DNA of 64,000 nucleotides, taken from the NCBI RefSeq assembly GCF_027887165.1, contig NC_077228.1:425915535-425979534 (forward strand), written 5' to 3'. The notes below the pieces were generated by a model. The model was given only the letters and a program-made list of their open reading frames with translations, made no database searches and was not told where the DNA came from. A program made the position numbers and the translations under genes. Below are positions 1-11,845 of the stretch, one piece after another. Origin of the DNA: Monodelphis domestica. Lineage: Eukaryota; Chordata; Mammalia; Didelphimorphia; Didelphidae. How positions within the stretch are numbered: position 1 is the stretch's first letter; every line of letters starts with the position of its first letter.

Positions 1-735
1 ACTGTCACACTTGATTTTGATTCTAAACAAAATTATGTAAAGTATTATTAAAGGTATTATTTTTGCACACTTATGAAATCAGTGATCATTAAGAATTGGC
101 ATGGGTTTGTCAAAAACAAATCAAGCCAAAATTAGCCTTATTTCCAATTTTAAGAAAGTTTCTACATTGATGAATTAGGAAACATCATGACTATAGTGCC
201 ACCAGAATTCAACAAAGCATTTGAAACATCTCTCATGAGAGATGTAAACATTTTGATAGTATAGTTGGTGAAATTCATAACTAGTTAAATGAATGCATCC
301 AAATTGTTGTGATTAAGGGAACAATGTTAAACTGGATGAAACTCTATAGGGGAGTGCCAGAGAGATATGTATTTGGATTAATTCTTTTCAACTTTAAAAA
401 TCAATAACTTGGAAGATAAGATGTCATGAGAAGGTTGCGTACATGTTCATCTTCAGACTATCCAAAAATACTTCATCAGGAGAGGATGACGGACAAACCA
501 TAATAAAGTAAAATTTAATTGGGGCATATTTACTTTTAGATTCAAAAATATAGTGCAGAAGTATAAGGGAAGAATGAATAATTAGTTTCTGTGAAAAAGA
601 TGGGGATTTTACTAGAATTCAGATTCATTATAAGTCTAGTAGTAACAAACAGCATAAAGAAATTAGATAGTATTCTGAATAATGGAGGTGATAATTCTAC
701 AGTATTCTGCTCTGTTTCTACTCAAGTTGGAATGA
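1..735 (+). mobile_element. CR1/L3-type LINE relic, left part
   Basis: Decayed 3' half of a CR1/L3 LINE. Recognisable landmarks in order are a stretch like the reverse-transcriptase end (CAACAAAGCATTTGAAACA near 211), GGGGAGTGCCAGAGAGATAT near 350, GAAAAAGATGGGGATTTTA near 594 and GGAGGTGATAATTCTACAG near 683. The same landmarks occur in the same order in the copy at 41.7-42.7 kb. The element continues at about 1,099 after an unrelated repeat, so it was split by a later insertion. No reading frame survives. The left end lies outside the window. Confidence 0.7.
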
Positions 736-1098
736 TCAGTCAATCAATAAAGATTTAAGAACCTACTATGTTCCAGCCATTGTATTAATTACTGGAGATA
801 CACATGGATGCAAAGATAGTCCCTGCCCTCAAGGAGCTTACAATCTAATGAGGAAGACAAAAATGCATGTGTCCATGTGTGTGCATGTATGTGTGTGTGT
901 GTGTGTGTACACAAAGCAAGCTACATACACATAGGAAAGAGTTAACAGAAGGAAGGCCCTAGACTTAGGGATTGGAAATGGCTTCCTGGGAAAGATGTCA
1001 TCTAAAGGAAGCCAGGAGAATCACCAGACAGAGTGGTGGGGAGAGAGAATTCCAAGTATTGGGGACAGGTATGAGAAAATGTCCAGAGGATAAAATGT
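736..1098 (+). repeat. Old dispersed repeat (family not named) inside CR1/L3
   Basis: Begins CAATCAATAAAG and carries ACCTACTATGTTCCAGCC, CTGGAGATAC and CCCTGCCCTCAAGGAGCTTA, then GAATTCCAAGTATTGGGGAC. Related sequence recurs at 22.8-23.3, 34.3 and 41.1 kb, so it is a dispersed repeat. It interrupts the CR1/L3 relic, whose two halves line up on either side. A short TG microsatellite (891-908) lies inside it. I could not name the family with confidence. Confidence 0.6.
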
Positions 1099-1440
1099 GT
1101 AATTCAGGGTGCCACATTTAGAAAGGACATTGACCAGTTGAAGGGTGTCCTAAGCAATGGGAGTCATTGCATAAGAGGATCAGTTGAAGGAACTTAGTCT
1201 GATCAACCTGAAGTAGGAAGACTTAGAGACACCTTGATAGCTGGATTCAAATATCTGAGGTTCTATCACATAAGGGAGGAATGCATCTTATTTCCTTTGG
1301 CCCGAGAGGGCAAAGCAATCATACTGAATGCAGTCCAGTTTTGGAGATATAATAGAGCATCATTCCTGCTTAGGTGGGACCTGGACTAGATGACCTCTGA
1401 ACTCCTTGCTCTGTCAGGGGCAATGGAAATAAGATTTTTG
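1099..1440 (+). mobile_element. CR1/L3-type LINE relic, right part
   Basis: Resumes the element at GGGTGCCACATTTAGAAAGG and runs through GGACATTGACCAGTTGAAG, CAAATATCTGAGG and TGGACTAGATGACCTCTGA, the usual 3' end of CR1/L3 copies. It is the direct continuation of 1-735. Old and non-coding. Confidence 0.65.
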
Positions 1441-1959
1441 GATTCAGGGTGCTGAATTTAGAGTCAAAAGACCTGGTTTAAAATTCCCATTCTACATCCT
1501 GGCTGTTTTGCTTTTGGTCTTCATCTGGTAACAAGGCAGACAGTTGAGCTCAACTAAAGTGCCTCCAATGGTGAGATTCTCATTAGACCAGCAGTCACAC
1601 AGTTAAGTCATCTTTTCATCCTTGCTCATCAGCAGTGCTTTGCGTACCCAGGCACAGCATCCATCCGCAGGCACACAGCAGGGTAATTACGCTATTACAG
1701 CAAAGGTGCCAAACGCTGTGAAAATATTTGATTTACTTATAAGATCTAATTTAAATATGAAAAACACGGAAAATCAGTTGAGATTACACATTGAAATGCA
1801 GTACCTGGGTCTCTGAAAAGAGTATAGTCAATGAGTTAAGTACAAAATGTTTTCCTGAATAAAACCCCCAAATTATCTATTGACATTTTAGAGCTCAGCC
1901 CAGAAAAAAAATCACCTATGGAGCTGATCACATTTCACAGAAGCATATAACATTTAGAA

Positions 1960-2215
1960 CTAGAAAGAACATCCATGATCATACTGTTCCAAGCCCCTCA
2001 TCTTACAGAGGAAAAACCAGAGGGACTTTCTCAAGGTCACAGAAGGACCAAATAACAGAGTTTTTATTCTAATTCAAGTCTTCAGACTGAGTCACAAGTC
2101 TCCCTCCTAGCTTTCATGTCCTCATCTCTAAAGTGGAAAAAATTATAAATACTCTTGTTACCACAAAGAACTGTTGTGAGGATAGCATAAGCTAATAGGT
2201 TTGTATGTGATACAC
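1960..2215 (+). repeat. MIR-like old SINE relic
   Basis: Contains AGAACTAGAAAGAAC, CTCATCTTACAGAGGAAA and TCAAGGTCACAGAAGG, the worn signature of old mammalian SINE-type repeats (…TTTACAGATGAGG… AAGGTCACACAGCT…). The second half, with CCTCATCTCTAAAGTGGAAA, may be an adjoining CORE-SINE. No gene seen. Between 1,441 and 1,959 and between 2,216 and 2,830 I recognise nothing. Confidence 0.45.
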
Positions 2216-2830
2216 AAACTTAATGCAGTATTATTTTTATTGTATTGGACAGACTTAAAAAGACATCTTCTGTACTCCTGTATAATCTACTTTTTTCATT
2301 TCCCTATTTGATAAAGCTCTTCTAGGGCCATATGTCAGGTTGAGTGTGGATTGACTCCAAAGAAGCATCGTGCCTCCTTGTTTGGAGGGACAATTCAATC
2401 CAAGGAGCACTTGGTAAGTATTTGCCATATGCAAGTCACCACACTTGGTAACTGGTATTCAAAGATGATGAGAAATGCCTTCAAGGTGCTTAAGTTTAAC
2501 TGTACCCTGTGATTCCCCAGCAAGCTCTATGTGCCTTATCTCCCCAAAATCTCTTTTTCTTTATAATGCCCCCTCCCCATTTCAGCTGAACCAATGATGA
2601 AAATATTTATCTTGGACAGCTAGAAAAAGGGAGGAGAACTATGCCCAGGGAGCTTAAGTACAACAACAAGAGCAGTGAGACTTGTATAGGACAGTGTATA
2701 TTGAGAAGAAAGCATTCCCAAACAAAATGATATGTATGTATATATGTAATATAAGAGATAAGAATCATTAAAATTTATGCAAGTACATTACATATAGATT
2801 ATATTTGTACATGTAATATAAGGATAAGCC

Positions 2831-2990
2831 AAACCTCCTAGAAATGTTTTTGGCCATGAGGGGCTCTAGAGACCATCTACTTCAACTCTTATTTTTTATG
2901 GATGAAGAAATGAAAATCAGAGGAACCATTTTACCAAAAGTCATAGAGTTAATTAATGGTGGAGTAGGGACCAGGTGGACATTCCCCAAA
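2831..2990 (+). repeat. MIR-like old SINE relic
   Basis: Reads GGGGCTCTAGAGACCATCTA, then TTTTATGGATGAAGAAATG and AAAGTCATAGAGTTAATTA, matching in order the old mammalian motif 'agagatcatctag… ttttacagatgagg… aaggtcacacagc'. Heavily diverged. Nothing recognised between 2,991 and 3,340. Confidence 0.4.
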
Positions 2991-3344
2991 GCTTCAGACT
3001 ATCTTGTGACTTGATCCTCTGCTATTTTTCTGCCTAATTCTGATTTATTTATTTGATTAGTTTGGGGCTTGGATATTTTGTAGGTATAGTAGAGTACATC
3101 TGATTGCATAGTTTTATTTTAGACATTCTTTTGGGGGAGCAGAAGAGGGTTGGGAAAATAATTTTGCATCTGTGGGTAAGTAGGATACAACATATTGCCC
3201 ACCACAATTGCTAGAAGTAGCAGAGACAATGACATGACATCCAGGAAATTTCAGACCATAAAAAGTGAGACTGTGTAATGAGAGAGTGAATAACCAAAAG
3301 ATAATCAAAGACCTAGAGAGAAGTTTCCATTTAGCTATTGTCTA

Positions 3345-3910
3345 ACTAAAATGTGTCTACAGGAACTTAATACATTACTTCAGATGTGATCTGATCATGG
3401 CAAAGTAAAGGGGACAACCATATTTTTATTCCTTTATTCATAACAGCAATGCCTTAAAAAAACAAGAACCTTTACTTTCCATTTTAGAATCAATACAAGG
3501 TACTGGTTCCAAGGCAGAAGAGTTGTAAGGGCTAGGCAATGGGAGTTAAGTGACTTGCTCGGGGTCATACAGCTAGGAAGTGTCTGAGAGCAAATTTGAA
3601 CCCAAGACCTCCTATCTTTATACCTGGCTCTAAATCCACTTAGCCATCCAACTACCCCCAGCTATGCCTTTTTTAATGCAGCTCAAGTTCTCCTTAGCTT
3701 ATTTAGTGTCCATAGCCCAATGTTGATTCACATTGAACTTGTGGTCTACTAAAGTCACTAGATCTTTTACTGATGACCTGGTCTATACTCCTGACTTCCC
3801 CATTTTTTAATCTGTCAGACTGATTTTCAAGAATTTATTGAACTATAAGAACATGAATGCAATTCAAGCCATACAATGCCTCTCTAGTCTGAGTGGTTAT
3901 GTTCTGCAAA
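3345..3910 (-). mobile_element. CR1/L3-type LINE relic, interrupted by a SINE
   Basis: Reverse complement of the CR1/L3 3' half: ACTTCAGATGTGATCTGATC (3,377) corresponds to the reverse of the 'tcagacctcatctggag' stretch, and TTGATTCACATTGAACTTGT (3,723) to the reverse of 'gcaagctcaatatgagtcaa'. The two blocks become contiguous if the SINE at about 3,453-3,660 is removed. Non-coding. Confidence 0.6.
3453..3660 (-). mobile_element. Marsupial tRNA-like/CORE SINE, minus strand
   Basis: Reverse complement of the same SINE seen at 60.9 kb: AGAATCAATACAAGGTACTGG, TCGGGGTCATACAGCTAGG and the tRNA-like head at the right end (CCATCCAACTACCCCCAG). Flanks read GCAATGCCTT on the left and GCTATGCCTT on the right, a likely 10-bp target-site duplication with one difference. 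It sits inside the CR1/L3 relic and is therefore younger than it. Confidence 0.75.
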
Positions 3911-4692
3911 ATGTGCAAAATGGTGTGGTAGGTTTAGAGCATATGCAAAATGTGTGGTAAATGTTGCATTTGTGCTCACAAGTACATGGTTGTATTATCA
4001 TATATCTGCAAATGACTGGTTTCCACTTAGATTTACTGCCTCAGGCTGAAAGAAGTAGTGGATGCAACCTATAATGAGTCTCAAGAGTATTGTTCCCATG
4101 AACACAATCCATTCCCCGAGGAACATTGCTATGTAAGACACAGATGCTATATTTGTCTGTGAGACATTCATTGGATCATAGAAAAGTGGATGGAAAGGCA
4201 GGAGGACAATTTCTGAAAACCAAAAAATCTCACTGTAGGGATCATGAATAAGGTTGTAGAGCTGCAAGGAATTCAATGCAAGTAAAACACATTAACAAAC
4301 GAATGAATAAGGAAGGTAGGAAGATATTTTCTTTAAAGGAAATCTGTACATGGGTTTGGAGGGGATAAAATGATCAATAGTGTGAAAAGCTGTGAAGCCT
4401 CAGAAAAAAATATGGGAAAATATTCCACTTAGGAGCAGTGCCACTTCTATGAGTCATTTAAGTTTCTATGCTTCTCTTCCTCTACTTTATAGGTGCAATT
4501 GTGTTAAAATAATGGCTCACTTGCTGAAGTTTGTGTATATCCATTGCATATTCTCTTTGTAGTTTTCAAAATGTTGTATCTATGACTTCCTTCAGTGGGA
4601 TCACAGGGATTCATGGTAAGAGTTAAGCAGGAAATTACCAGTAATCACTGGTAACTATCTTATTTTCATGGCATTAACACTAAATAGACATC
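3911..4692. other. Unrecognised non-coding stretch
   Basis: AT-rich sequence. A 92-codon open frame exists on the minus strand (3,998-4,276) but it resembles no family I know and lacks supporting signals; I treat it as chance. Confidence 0.5.
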
Positions 4693-4705
4693 AAGAATAT
4701 AGACC

Positions 4706-4892
4706 GTGGGGACAGCTAGATGGCTCAGTGTTTAAAGAACCAGATGAGAGGCTCTAGGTTCAAATATGGTTTCAGACACTTCCTAGCTAAGTGACCTTAA
4801 CCCTAACTGCCTGCCTGTTACTGCTCTTCTGCCTTGGAACCAATAAGTAGTATTGATTGTAAGATAAAGAATAAAGTTTTCACATTAAAAAA
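4706..4892 (+). mobile_element. Marsupial tRNA-like/CORE SINE with target-site duplication
   Basis: Head GGGGACAGCTAGATGGCTCA with a B-box-like GGTTCAAATATGG, then CTTCCTAGCTAAGTGACC and CTCTTCTGCCTTGGAACC, ending in an A-rich tail. Direct repeats AAGAATATAGACC (4,693-4,705) and AAGAATATGGACC (4,893-4,905) flank it, one difference in 13. Such SINEs are copied by L1 machinery; the promoter boxes are those of the tRNA-derived head and are not evidence of a tRNA gene. Confidence 0.85.
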
Positions 4893-5394
4893 AAGAATAT
4901 GGACCCTATAGGAAACATCTAAATTAATCAATGGGGATCGTTATTATTAATATAATACAATGTCTCTCAACCTGAAGCAATGTGTGTCAAGGAAGTTCAT
5001 TCCCTCCCCCTCCTGAGTAGCTTGACCTGTACGCCAAGTTTGCATCCATGTATGTGTTGTAAGTCAATAAAAGTTAAGGCTTTGGAAGGAGAAGTGAGAA
5101 GAGAACAAAGAGGGAAAGACTCAGGAGCAGAGCAGGCAGGTAAAAGAGGGATGGAGGAAGGGATTGGCAGGCTAGGCAACACATGGTCAGGTTACTTAAA
5201 GGAATGATGAGATTTAACTGATTGTCTACCCTTTCTAATACACTTTATAAAATATATATCTGGGTAGAAATATTATTCCAATTCTTACAAATGCCCCTTG
5301 TCAACAATAGCAGTCTCAGACTAGGAGCTTAATTAGAGCTGACCATGCATACACTCTTGGGACTTAAAGATAGAAAAGACTCTTACAATGCTCT

Positions 5395-5860
5395 CTGGTC
5401 CTAGGTATCTTCTGAATAATGATCACTCAGACCTCATTGGTGTCCCTTCCATCATGGAACTTATTGTTTAGTGGAAGATAAATGTTTGTAGATAATTAAC
5501 TGTATTAGAAAGCACTGCTTTCAAAAAGAGAGATACATAATGCTTTGGGAATTCAAAGAAACACATATTACTTCCATATTGAGGAATCCAGGAAGGCTTC
5601 CTGAAGGAGATAACATTGGATATCATCTTTGAAAAATGGCAAGAATTTCCTAGACAGAAACAGTGAGGAAATTAAAGGAGGATAGAATAAGCAAAAGTAT
5701 GAAGAAAATAAAGCATGAAACATGCTCAATGAAAGAAAAGCAAAATATTTGCATAGGAATTTAGGGTATTTGAAGGAGAAGAGTGGAAGATGCTAGAAAG
5801 GAAATTGAGGACTTTGAAAACAAGTTAAAATTGTTGGAGCTTTGTTTCATATTTAGCATC
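5395..5860 (+). repeat. Old dispersed repeat, decayed
   Basis: Fragments such as CCAGGAAGGCTTCCTGAAGG, GATAACATTGGATATCATC and AAAATGGCAAGAATTTCC recall an old mammalian repeat also glimpsed at 32.8 and 47.4 kb. The further piece at 6,130-6,290 (TTTGAGCAGGGGCATGGCAT) belongs to the same pattern. Family not named. The stretch 4,906-5,394 shows nothing I recognise. Confidence 0.4.
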
Positions 5861-5867
5861 TAATAAT

Positions 5868-6095
5868 AACTAGTATCTTTATAGTTCACTGAAGATTACA
5901 AAGCACTTAACATTAATTTTTTCATAAGACCAGTGCAACAGCACTGTGAGGTAAGCATCACAGGTAATATTGTCCCATTTTCTTGATGGGAGAACTGAGA
6001 ATTTAGGAATTAATGGTTATCATGCAGCTGGTAGGTGCTAGAGATAGAATGCCTTTCAGATTTTTCCTGTTTCCAAGTCTAGCAGAATCTCTACT
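5868..6095 (+). repeat. MIR-type CORE-SINE relic
   Basis: TTATAGTTCACTGAAGATTA, ACTGTGAGGTAAGCATCAC, CCCATTTTCTTGATGGGAGA and ATCATGCAGCTGGTAGG follow the order of the MIR/THER consensus. Old and diverged. Confidence 0.55.
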
Positions 6096-6534
6096 ATATC
6101 ATTGCATTGTACAAATCACAGCCTAATCTACTGAGAAACTACAAAATGTATTTGAGCAGGGGCATGGCATAATCATATTTGAACTTTGGAGAGATGAACT
6201 TGGTGATGGCATGCAAGATAGTATGAAAGATAGAGAACAGAAAAAAGTAGATCAATTAAGAGAATAATCTGGGCAAGAGGTCACCTGAACAAATGCTTCA
6301 TCCCACTCAGTAACACACATATGCAGGAACAGTTGAAAACATTGCCAAAAAAGTGAAGACTTTTTTTAGGGAAATTACTAACTGACTGACAACAAGCAGC
6401 AAATAATGGAATGAATGGAGGCAAACAAAGACAAGGCAATTGTAAAGGAACCTAGAAAGGAATAGAATTTTAAAAGCAATAGACATGCATGACAAAGTAG
6501 TGTTTGGAAGATAACTGAAAAATTAGATTCATTT

Positions 6535-8745
6535 GGATCTCAGAAGGTTCTAAAGAAAAAGAAAAAACCCTAAACATTGTATTGAACTAATTACAAAACT
6601 CTTCCCAGAATGGATACAATCAATAACACAGCTGCAAGAAGAAAGAATCCACAGAACCTCTAACTACAAATCTCCAAAACACATATTTGATAGCTACTGA
6701 ATTACAAAGACAAAGAAAAAATCCTACAAGCAAGGAGAAAGAAAAAGTAAATAAAACTTTTTAAAACCATTAGAAAATAATCTGATATTTTAAAAAAGCA
6801 AATGGATTTTCAATAAAATTAATCAACAAGATATAAAAGTTTTGAAAACATAGAATTTGATCACTGTTATGCATGCTACAAAATGTTCCATGTAATTTGA
6901 AAACAAAGAAAATCTTTAAAGAACAGAAAACCTACAAAATATTAGATCCACAACCTTAAATGATTTCTATTATCAATATAAACTTCTGATTCAATGAGTT
7001 CTTAGTAACAAAATACTTTAGACTAATACATTAACTTATACTTTGACCTTAACATAAACTTAGGATTCATAATTCATATACAGAAATAAATACACATAAT
7101 CTTTTCCAGCTATAATAGTAACTTCCAAATTGCAGTTAAATGAATATTATGATGAACATGAAGGATAAATAAATACTAAACTGTATGCATATATACTAAC
7201 AAAATAAATTCAACACAATTAACTTTTTAAAAAGAGGTTTGGAAAAGAGAAATAAAGTAGCAAATCTCAAACAAAAATTCCTAAATATAAGACAAAATGG
7301 GTTAAACCTCGTGGAATTATAAAAATTATGGTCTGAAACTATTCATATTTTTAAATTTTTTCATTCATTTATTCATTTGGTTGTTTATTATTTCATTTAT
7401 TTGCTTATAGCCTGTGATTTAATAGGTATAGGTATATAATAGGTATATAATCCTACCAATAAGGATTGGCATCACAGGGAATTGCTGGGAGCATTGAGAG
7501 GCTCAATGTTTTTATCAGTCATAAAACTTACACAGGTCGGAGGCATAATTTGAGGCAAAAATCTTCCAACTCAAAAGTCAGCTTCCTTTTATGCCAAATA
7601 GCCTCTCACATGTTTCATTTTAGATTTAGTCACTGAAATAGTTAAAAAAAATCAAGGTAGTTTTCATGTCATCCAGGCAATAGCAAGAATAGTAAGATGA
7701 AAATAATAGAAGACCATCAAATGTATTATCTAAAACTATAAATTACATGGTTTTAAATCTCCCATTGAAAGAATCATAGAATACAGAAATAAATTTTAAA
7801 AATTGGTATTAGTTACAGGTAGCACATTAATACTTTATTACTACATAAATATCCATATTTATATATGATGTTTAAAGGAAAAGGATGATTTAAAATATAT
7901 ATTAGAAAGATAATAAAGCTGAGTAGAATTAAATAGAATGGGAAAGGATAAAACAATTGAAAAACTCTACAAAAGCTAAGAAGCTAAAAGCTCTACAAAA
8001 TTGACAAACCATTAATGAACAATAAAAAGGAGAGAAAAATATAAGTTAGTAAAATTATAAACTTTCAAAAAGGAAAGGTATTAAAAATTAAGATATCAAG
8101 TCATATTACATATTGCTAACAAATTAGAAAACTTATAGGAATTAGATTATTATTTTTAAAAATTAATTACCAAAGCTAACATAATAAGAAATTAATTATT
8201 TAAATAAGACAATTTCAAAGGAAAAAAGCAAGGCATTTTTAGAAATTGCTTTCCCCCAAAAAGGCACATAAAATTTCAAAAAAAACTTTGAAAATTTCAA
8301 AGAATAATTCCAGCTGGTCAAGATATTCATAAATTTAGAAAAAGTCTGATTACTACTAATAAAATGCTTTCTAGGAACATCAAAGTATGAAACAAGAGGC
8401 ATATGAAAAATACAAAAGTTTTATTGAGGGTAAAATAACAAAGACTTTTTCCCATTAATAATAGTAGAGGCACTACATTTGGGTTTTAATACCAATGTTT
8501 CTGATGCATTATATGAGAAATAAAATAAACAAATACCGAAAAAAGAGCTGGTCAAGACCAAGTATCTACAGAATTCACCATGCTGAAGGCAATATAATTT
8601 TGAGCATATGAGAAGTCTTCACTCAGGATATGATAAAGGAAAGGAGAGTCTAAATCTGTAGGGAAATCAGATATTAATATTACCAACACATTCCCCACCC
8701 CAAGAAGAAAACAAAAGAAAATGAAGAAAGCATCAGTAAACATCT
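6535..8745 (+). mobile_element. Very old L1/HAL1-like relic
   Basis: A-rich coding-strand composition with L1-like landmarks: CAAAGAAAAAATCCTACAAG (6,712) resembles the end of L1/HAL1 ORF1, and ATTGACAAACCATTAATGAA (8,000), followed by a lysine/arginine-rich run and AACAAATTAGAAAACTTATA (8,119), resembles the mid-ORF2 region. No open frame remains. The intervening part (about 6,800-7,900) is AT-rich and too decayed to place. Confidence 0.45.
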
Positions 8746-9463
8746 ATATACCTACTTTCTCATTTCTAAAATATCCTTATGAGAATAATTTGCTCATACA
8801 TCAAGCCCATCATTCAATAAAGTAAGAGAAGAGGTTTTGACAAATGTTTTTCTATCATAGACTATTTTAGAGTATCAAATTGGCCAAAAAGTCCAAAGAG
8901 TTCTAAGTCTAATTGTGGTTATTGTTGGTGGATTTTCAAATTTTGAATTTTGATATTAGATCTCATGGAGCAGGAGTATGTAAACTATGATTGGCTGTTT
9001 TTTTTTATGTCCTCTGAACAAACATATACATAGATATATACATATATGTAACATATATGTGAGGGTGTGTATGTATATATGTGTGTTACATCTTTAAATA
9101 ATACAAAACGTTATTTAAAATATAAAAACCATTCTTAACTCAGGGTCATTTGAAACAAATGGCAAATTGATTTGATGCACTGCTTAAATTGGCAAGCCCT
9201 GTGATAATGCATTACTTTAACATCTTTTTTCCAGCTATGTGTCTCCATGCCTATGTAAAAATCATGCAAGTATCCTTGAGGAATAAATGATCAGACATAA
9301 ATTTGTTGAATGATCCCTTTCAATAAGGCACAAATCTAATGAGAAGTTCAAGTGAGATCCGTGAAGTTGCTCTACTCATAGTTTCTGTTGAAAAAGGTAA
9401 TGTGATTCAAAGGATCAAACACGAGAATTGGAGTAAAAAAATGCTTGAAATCAAGCATTTCAA

Positions 9464-9625
9464 ATATTCTTACTTAATGGGTAAGAAATATTCTTTCTTA
9501 ATGGGTAAGCCACTTACATGATCTAAGGCTCAATATACTCACCTGTAAAGTGGGAAAATAATGTGAGGTAAAGTATATACAGCTCTTGGTAAAACTTAAA
9601 GAACTATATAAAAAGTTTGACATAT
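9464..9625 (+). repeat. Short tandem duplication followed by MIR-like relic
   Basis: A 24-bp unit, ATATTCTTACTTAATGGG, is repeated at once as ATATTCTTTCTTAATGGG (9,464 and 9,488). It is followed by CTCACCTGTAAAGTGGGAAA and AATAATGTGAGGTAAAG, the 3' signature of MIR-type SINEs. Neighbouring AT-rich sequence 8,746-9,463 and 9,626-10,100 shows nothing else recognisable apart from short TA/TG-rich runs near 9,030-9,090 and a TAAAT run near 9,661. Confidence 0.5.
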
Positions 9626-10104
9626 TTATTATTAATCACCTCAAAACAGTGAGATATATACTAAATTAAATTAAATTAAATAACAAAAATAAGGAGAGAG
9701 AAGTAATCATCATAAGGAAAATCAATAAACATGCAAAATAAATGAACAAAAGCCTGCATAACACAGTGAAGAATATATGATTATGAATTAAAATAATATT
9801 AAGAGACATTTTTTAAAATGGAAGGTATATTGCAATTACTATCACTGAATCTAAAATAGCTGAGTAGATAATAAAGAATCATAAAGTAGCTAAAAAGCTT
9901 AATTTAAAAAGTTTAAGACACTAGATATAATAAAGGTTTTTAAAAAAAATTTTTAAAAAGACTTGATAATTGAATTTTAATAAAATTCCTTACATTATTT
10001 CAGAAAAGAAAATATAACTTTTATTTATAATACCTTTTGTATTGTAAATTAAAAATAAGTTAGCATCAGGAGTGTATAAGGAGAAAATTCAGGATTAATA
10101 TATA

Positions 10105-11720
10105 CACACTGTATACTCACACAAACAAAACTCAAAACATCTTGAGTCAAATGTTTGTATTGAGCTCATTGTTTTGAAAAGTTCAAGCTCTAGTTTTTCA
10201 ATTAATATATTAATTCTTTCTTTCATGTCTCTGAAAGTAGCTATTCCATGATGCACTGAAGAATCTGTCAGCAATGTTGAATCAGATTCAGATTGCCCCT
10301 CTGAATTTTTGGCTGTTGAATGGTTGCATCAGAAAGGTCCTTATCCAAACAAATTGTATTTTCATTTGAATTAATAAAATTGTTTTCCTCACAGTTTCTC
10401 AAGTCTATATGGCAGTTCCTGAGAGGACTATTTCTTCTTACTTTCACTGTGTTAAGTCCTCTCAATACCTAAGGCCCATTTGGGCTCTCTATAGGAGGCT
10501 GTGACTACAAATACTTCTGAGGTTTCTCCTCTTGAAGCAAAATTCTGATATTTCTTTAAGATTTAAAGTCGGCAGTGGCCATTACCCTAGCAAAGAACAG
10601 TTCACTTCTTTTTTTTAATCTTTTTAGTCTGTGGAAGATGGGTTTTGAATGGAAATAAAAACAGAATGCTAAATTATAGTAGGTCATTTTATTAATTTCA
10701 TGACAGAGAGCTATTTGTCCTAGATTTATATAAAATCATCCTCAAAGTTGTCCTTTCCACATCTGGCAGGTAGTCCAGAAGTTGTACCACATGCTTGGAG
10801 TCTTCCTTTGTCTTTCTGCTAGTATTGATAGACTCTTTGGTCAAGGCCTCTGATAGTACCTCATAGATTCAGCTTGATATTAAAGGATATATAAATTGCT
10901 GTAAGAAATATTTCAGAACCCTAATTATAACATGCATAGCTACAGACTGCTTTTCAACTAAAACAATACTTTGGCTATTCTTCTGAATGGTCTCTAACAA
11001 CTCCCTTTTACCAGCTTTCAACCCATATAAATGATAAAAGGCAACTTTCTCACATCTTCTTTGTTCAATTGCTCTTATGCTCTTATCCACCAATAAGGGG
11101 AACCATCAAACCCAAGTTTTCCTGTTCTACCACCTTTTGAAGTTCTGGCAATTTTTCCTCTCTACCTCTGGTTTTAACATATTTTCTTTTATTGAGAAAA
11201 GGTCAATTGGCTATGCCTCTTTTTCATGTACTTAGAGTTTGAAGGAAGTGGTTAAACTGCACTGAATTCAGTTGACTTCCTTGTAGTCATTAGGATTTCA
11301 GGATTTGGAATTAATCTGAAATTTTACACCTGTAAGGCAGCTTGAGACATCCCTCCAAAGTGGCATTCATCCAGCTATGCCATCTTGGGTAGGTATGTGG
11401 CATCTTCTTCATTCACTTCAGTTGGAACATGGATATTTTCACCTTGGCAAGACTTTGCCCCTCATAGCAGGTTTTTGATCATCTGGGTGCATAGCCTGTA
11501 CAAGGAACCTTCCCAGAGTTCTTTCCCATGAACTCAGTGTGCTCGAGCAGCAGCCTCAGGAAGCAGCTGTCCAAAGCTCCTCCAGGGGACTCTGTGAAGG
11601 ATATGTCAGCCAGATAGAAAACACAAGTCATCCTGCTATATCATTGTGACAGTTCTTTGAGAGAGATTCAGGGAAGAATTTCAGGCTTTCTAGGTTCTTG
11701 ATGCTTTGAAATGTCCCATT
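10105..11720 (-). pseudogene. Decayed processed pseudogene, RhoGAP-domain-like
   Basis: On the minus strand this stretch has better base balance than its flanks and gives gene-like peptides in several frames. The best piece (11,093-10,869) reads VDKSIRAIEQRRCEK then LKAGKRELLETI and VIIRVLKYFLQQ, which follow the RhoGAP pattern (…VDKCIxxIExxGL…, …SGxxxxxxxLxxx…, …HVIxxxLKxxxRxLPxPLI…). A following frame gives LLDYLPDVERTTLRMIL, matching the RhoGAP leucine-rich helix. Downstream peptides look coiled-coil (MKERINILIEKLELELF). There are no visible introns and many stops and frame changes, so it is not functional. The parent gene is not identified, and a different parent with a similar helix pattern is possible. 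Confidence 0.4.
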
Positions 11721-11845
11721 AGGAAAGCAGGAGACAGAAGAAGAAGTAGGAGGAAGAGGGCAGTGAAAGAGCAGGTGATAGTGAAGGAGGGTTATAAGAA
11801 GCAGAGGAACAGGTAGAAGGAAGATAAAAAGCAGCTGGTTATAGG

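Noticed and set aside
4706-4780. tRNA gene at the SINE head
   Set aside because: A-box/B-box-like words are those of the tRNA-derived SINE; no cloverleaf with proper acceptor pairing was evident and a target duplication marks it as a SINE.
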